From positions 1-17,284 of the forward strand of contig DATHSN010000161.1 of assembly GCA_035464115.1 (NCBI GenBank): 17,284 bases of DNA, in the 5' to 3' direction. Position 1 is the first letter of the stretch, and each line of letters begins with the position of its first letter. A model generated the notes under the pieces. The model was not told the origin of the DNA, ran no database searches, and was given only the letters and a program-made list of their open reading frames with translations. Source of the DNA: DATHSN01 sp035464115 (GTDB taxonomy: Bacteria; Actinomycetota; Acidimicrobiia; Acidimicrobiales; SKKL01). Of this stretch, positions 15,173-17,284 are shown piece by piece. A program made the position numbers and the translations under genes.

Positions 15173-15940
15173 ATGGGGGAACTGGTGAACGAAGGACGCG
15201 TCGCGCTGGTCACGGGTGGGGGACGGGGGATCGGTCGGGCGATCTCGCTCGGTCTCGCCGCCGACGGGGCCGACGTGGCGATCAGCTACCGGCGCGACCG
15301 TGAGTCGGCCGAGGCGACCGTGGCCGAGATCGAGGCGACGGGACGGCGGGCCACGGCCCACCAGGCGTCGGTCGACGTGCTCGACGACTGTCGGCGCCTC
15401 GCCGCCGAGGTGGCCGAGGCCCACGGCGGCGTCGACATCCTGGTGAACAACGGGGGCATCGCCAGCCGGGGCCAGAGCGTGGTCGACACCGATCCCGCCG
15501 AGCTCGAGCGGGTCATCCGGGTGCACGCCCTCGGCCCGCACCACCTGTGCCAGGCGGTGATCCCGTCGATGCGCGAGCGCCCGCGCGGCGACATCGTGTT
15601 CATCTCCAGCGTGGCCACGCTCGGCATGTCGGCCAACGGGGCGCCCTACAACATGGGCAAGGCGGCCATGGAGGCGCTGGCGTTCACCCTCGCCAAGGAG
15701 GAGAAGCGCCACGGCATCCACGTGAACGTGGTGGCCCCCGGCCTGGTCGAGACCGAGATGGGCGAGCGGCTCATGAAGGCGCGCGGCGTCGACGACCTGC
15801 GCGCCCTCGACGAGTCGATGCCGTTCGGCCGGGTCTGCCAGCCCGACGACATCGCCCGGGTCGTGCGGTTCCTGGTGTCACCCGCCGCCGGCTACGTCAC
15901 CGGCGAGAAGATCAACGTGCACGGCGGCGGCCAGGCGTAG
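15173..15940 (+). CDS. SDR family NAD(P)-dependent oxidoreductase
   Basis: A 255-residue classical short-chain dehydrogenase/reductase. It has the cofactor motif TGGGRGIG (14-21), the structural motif NNGG (92-95), the catalytic Ser146 in FISSVA, and Tyr159-x3-Lys163 in YNMGK. The C-terminal GYVTGEKINVHGGGQA matches the FabG-like subgroup. The fourth tetrad residue, normally Asn before the active-site helix, appears to be His118 (VIRVHALGPHHL). Arg40-Arg41 after the second strand would favour NADP(H). The substrate is unknown; FabG-like sequences serve many pathways. The start is ATG 15173, with an in-frame GTG at 15188 as alternative. It is transcribed divergently from the MBOAT gene and convergently to the thioredoxin-fold gene. 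Confidence 0.92.
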   Translation: MGELVNEGRVALVTGGGRGIGRAISLGLAADGADVAISYRRDRESAEATVAEIEATGRRATAHQASVDVLDDCRRLAAEVAEAHGGVDILVNNGGIASRGQSVVDTDPAELERVIRVHALGPHHLCQAVIPSMRERPRGDIVFISSVATLGMSANGAPYNMGKAAMEALAFTLAKEEKRHGIHVNVVAPGLVETEMGERLMKARGVDDLRALDESMPFGRVCQPDDIARVVRFLVSPAAGYVTGEKINVHGGGQA

Positions 15941-15960
15941 CCGTCGGCCCAGTGGTGATC

Positions 15961-15978
15961 GACCCCGAGGCCGGGGTC
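15961..15978. terminator. Candidate bidirectional terminator hairpin
   Basis: A perfect 7-bp stem GACCCCG/CGGGGTC around the loop AGGC, located between the convergent SDR and thioredoxin-fold genes and overlapping the latter's stop codon. There is no T-tract, as is common in high-GC actinobacteria, so terminator function is inference from position and structure. Confidence 0.45.
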
Positions 15979-17059
15979 AGTCGAGCCGGAGCGGCGGGTA
16001 GTAGTGGTCGCCCCCGCCGGCGGCGATCACGTCCTCGAGCCACGAGCCCTCGTAGATGTCGTTGGGCCCCTGGGCGAGGTCGGGCACGTCGGCGCCCTCG
16101 GGGGTGGTGACCATGGTCCAGGCCTGCCGACGGTAGGTCCAGCTCTCGGGGAACAGCCGGTGGGCCTCGCGCCACCACGGCACCGCGGCATCGTGGCCCT
16201 CGGTGGCGAGCAGGTGCTGGCCCAGCTCGAAGCACGCCGCGGCCCGGGCGTGGTCGTCGGACCGACCACCGGAGCGGGCGAGCACCTCGTCGGGCCCGAG
16301 CGCGAACCGCGACGCCGACCCGTGTCGGGCCCAGTCGACGATGGCGGCCCGGTAGGCCTCGGGGTCGCCGCCCATCTTCTTCACCTCGACCAGGGCCCGG
16401 CGCATCTGCTCGTCGAGCCCGTCGGGGATCTCCATGTCGCGCAGGGGTGACACCTCGATCGAGGCCTGCTCGGCCGGGCGGACGATGCGGCCGGTCTCGT
16501 CGATCCACACCGCCATCGGCACGTTGACGAAGCCGAGCAGCGCGTCGGTGACGTGGGCGGCGTCGACGAGCGACGGGTGCGTGGGTGCCGCGCCGCGGAT
16601 CCACGGTTCGGCCATGCGGGGATCGGCGTCGAGGGCGACGGTGACCACCGTGGCCCCGAGCGGCTCGATCTCAGCGTGCAGTGCCTGCCACCCGGGCAGG
16701 CTGGTGCGGCACCCTCACCACGAGGCCCAGGCGACCATGATCACCCGGCGGCCCCGCATGGAGGCGAGCGACATCTGCTCGCCGTCGATGGTGGGCAACG
16801 TCAGCTCGGGGGCGTCGACCGACGACAACCCGGGCCCGTCGGCCGCCGGGCCGAGCGCCCACAGGCCGCGGGCCTCGTCGTGCACGAGCGGCATTCGGAG
16901 CCGGTCGGCGACCACGCCGACGTCGATGCGCCCGTCGGCGGTCGTGGCCCCGGGCGCCGGGACGCAGATGTCGCCCTGGCACAGGCCCTCGGGCTTGGCC
17001 ACCCAACCGGTGCCGCGCGCCAGCTCGTCGGCGTCGATCTGCAGGGCGTCGAGGATCAC
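15977..17059 (-). CDS. Thioredoxin-fold (ResA/TlpA-like) protein, candidate selenoprotein read through UGA at codon 115
   Basis: Read with one in-frame TGA (16715-16717) as selenocysteine, this is a 360-residue protein; otherwise it appears as two pieces. Residues 1-75 form an N-terminal domain with a Cys pair (Cys27 and Cys32 in EGLCQGDICVPAP). The redoxin domain (about 84-195) has strand RRVIMVAWASW, then Sec115-Gly116-Cys117-Arg, then LPGWQALH. A probable cis-Pro181 follows in FVNVPMAVWIDETGRIV. Residues 200-360 are mainly helical, with a TPR-like stretch at 265-305. No signal peptide is visible, so it is probably cytoplasmic. The UGA sits where TlpA-like proteins have their nucleophilic Cys, and codon bias and homology continue on both sides. 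A SECIS-like hairpin follows. GTG 17059 has TACGGT 7 nt upstream. The alternative is a pseudogene with a single nonsense mutation. Confidence 0.72.
16683..16701 (-). promoter_or_regulatory. SECIS-like hairpin downstream of the in-frame UGA
   Basis: On the minus strand a perfect 7-bp stem, GCCTGCC/GGCAGGC, encloses the loop CGGGT. The stem begins 13 nt and the loop 20 nt after the UGA, within the range known for bacterial SECIS elements (apical loop about 16-37 nt downstream, G among the first loop bases). A short lower pairing, GUGC with GCAC, may extend it. It would recruit SelB with Sec-tRNA. GC-rich DNA forms hairpins easily, so this is supportive but not decisive. Confidence 0.6.
16715..16717 (-). 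other. In-frame UGA, candidate selenocysteine codon
   Basis: This TGA is codon 115 of the thioredoxin-fold gene, between Trp114 and Gly116-Cys117. A one-base change from TGC (Cys) would give the canonical redox cysteine, the usual Sec/Cys relationship in selenoprotein families. It is the only stop within the 360-codon frame. Confidence 0.65.
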
Positions 17060-17066
17060 GACGGCG

Positions 17067-17072
17067 ACCGTA
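17067..17072 (-). promoter_or_regulatory. -10-like hexamer of the thioredoxin-fold gene
   Basis: TACGGT on the minus strand lies 7 nt before GTG 17059, the same spacing as at other leaderless starts in the window. It supports this start over the longer upstream frame, whose N-terminus is low-complexity and overlaps the preceding gene. Confidence 0.45.
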
Positions 17073-17103
17073 GCCGGGACGGCTCCGGTCCGGCGGGTAG
17101 CGG

Positions 17104-17284
17104 TCAGCGACAGCGATCGGCGGTGGCGGTGAGCGCCGTCGAGAGGTCGGCCGCGAAGCGGTAGGTGGCGGCGAACGGGGAGCCCCCCGAGCAGGTCATC
17201 GGGCTCCGGTCCGCTCGCCGCGGCGAGAACCACGAGTCGGCCTGCACCACCAGGTCGGCGCCGTCGCGGGCCAGGCCGGTGACC
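17104..17284 (-). CDS. Unrecognised protein, C-terminal end (partial, 5' end outside window)
   Basis: The last 59 residues of a minus-strand gene that enters from the right edge, ending at TGA 17104-17106. The visible part reads VTGLARDGADLVVQADSWFS, then CSGGSPFAATYRF and ending TADRCR. Codon bias is coding-like, with nearly all third positions G or C. Two cysteines (residues 31 and 58 of the fragment) could form a disulfide if the protein is exported, but no signal sequence can be seen. No family is recognised. It ends 44 nt before the start of the thioredoxin-fold gene on the same strand, so cotranscription is possible, although that gene has its own promoter candidate. Confidence 0.6.
   Translation of the reverse strand, partial: VTGLARDGADLVVQADSWFSPRRADRSPMTCSGGSPFAATYRFAADLSTALTATADRCR

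Noticed and set aside
15977..16648. The second half of the thioredoxin-fold gene as an independent 223-residue protein
   Set aside because: The start would fall inside a strand of the redoxin fold (VVTVALDAD) with no ribosome-binding site or promoter; the missing half lies in frame directly upstream of the TGA.

Overview
The window is very GC-rich and its codons end almost always in G or C. Gene density is high, starts are often GTG, and several genes seem to be read from leaderless mRNAs. Together with the families present this suggests a high-GC actinobacterium, probably of the class Acidimicrobiia. That placement is inference; no rRNA or other phylogenetic marker is present.

Left part (1-8068). 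The C-terminal tail of an ABC-F ATPase (+) meets a small winged-helix regulator (-). Divergent from the regulator is a complete seven-gene Mrp/Mnh multisubunit Na+(K+)/H+ antiporter operon, mrpA-B-C-D-E-F-G (751-6813). All six junctions overlap by 1-4 nt, so the subunits are probably translationally coupled. An imperfect palindrome over the regulator start could be an operator for both directions. A saccharopine-dehydrogenase-family oxidoreductase starts 13 nt after mrpG.

Middle part (8069-10605). A perfect 25-bp inverted repeat with a 3-nt loop separates the dehydrogenase from a PLP class III aminotransferase (+). The aminotransferase converges on a membrane-anchored DUF459-type SGNH hydrolase (-).

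Right part (10789-17284). On the minus strand lie a large ATP-binding LuxR-type (LAL) regulator and, upstream of it, an AlgI-like MBOAT acyltransferase. MBOAT plus SGNH hydrolase is a typical pair for O-acylation of an extracellular polymer, here with a regulator between them. Divergent from the MBOAT gene is an SDR oxidoreductase (+) with an unusual His at the usual Asn position of its active-site tetrad.

The most interesting locus is the SDR's convergent neighbour, 17059-15977 (-). It encodes a thioredoxin-fold ResA/TlpA-like protein whose frame is interrupted by one TGA exactly at the first redox-active Cys position (Trp-Ala-Ser-Trp-TGA-Gly-Cys-Arg). Beginning 13 nt after the TGA is a perfect 7-bp hairpin with a G-rich 5-nt loop, placed as a bacterial SECIS element would be. 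The best reading is one 360-residue selenoprotein, which a standard gene caller would split in two. The window ends inside an unrecognised minus-strand gene. No tRNA, rRNA, CRISPR array or insertion sequence was seen, and no gene-free stretch exceeds 300 bases (the longest is 13372-13618).
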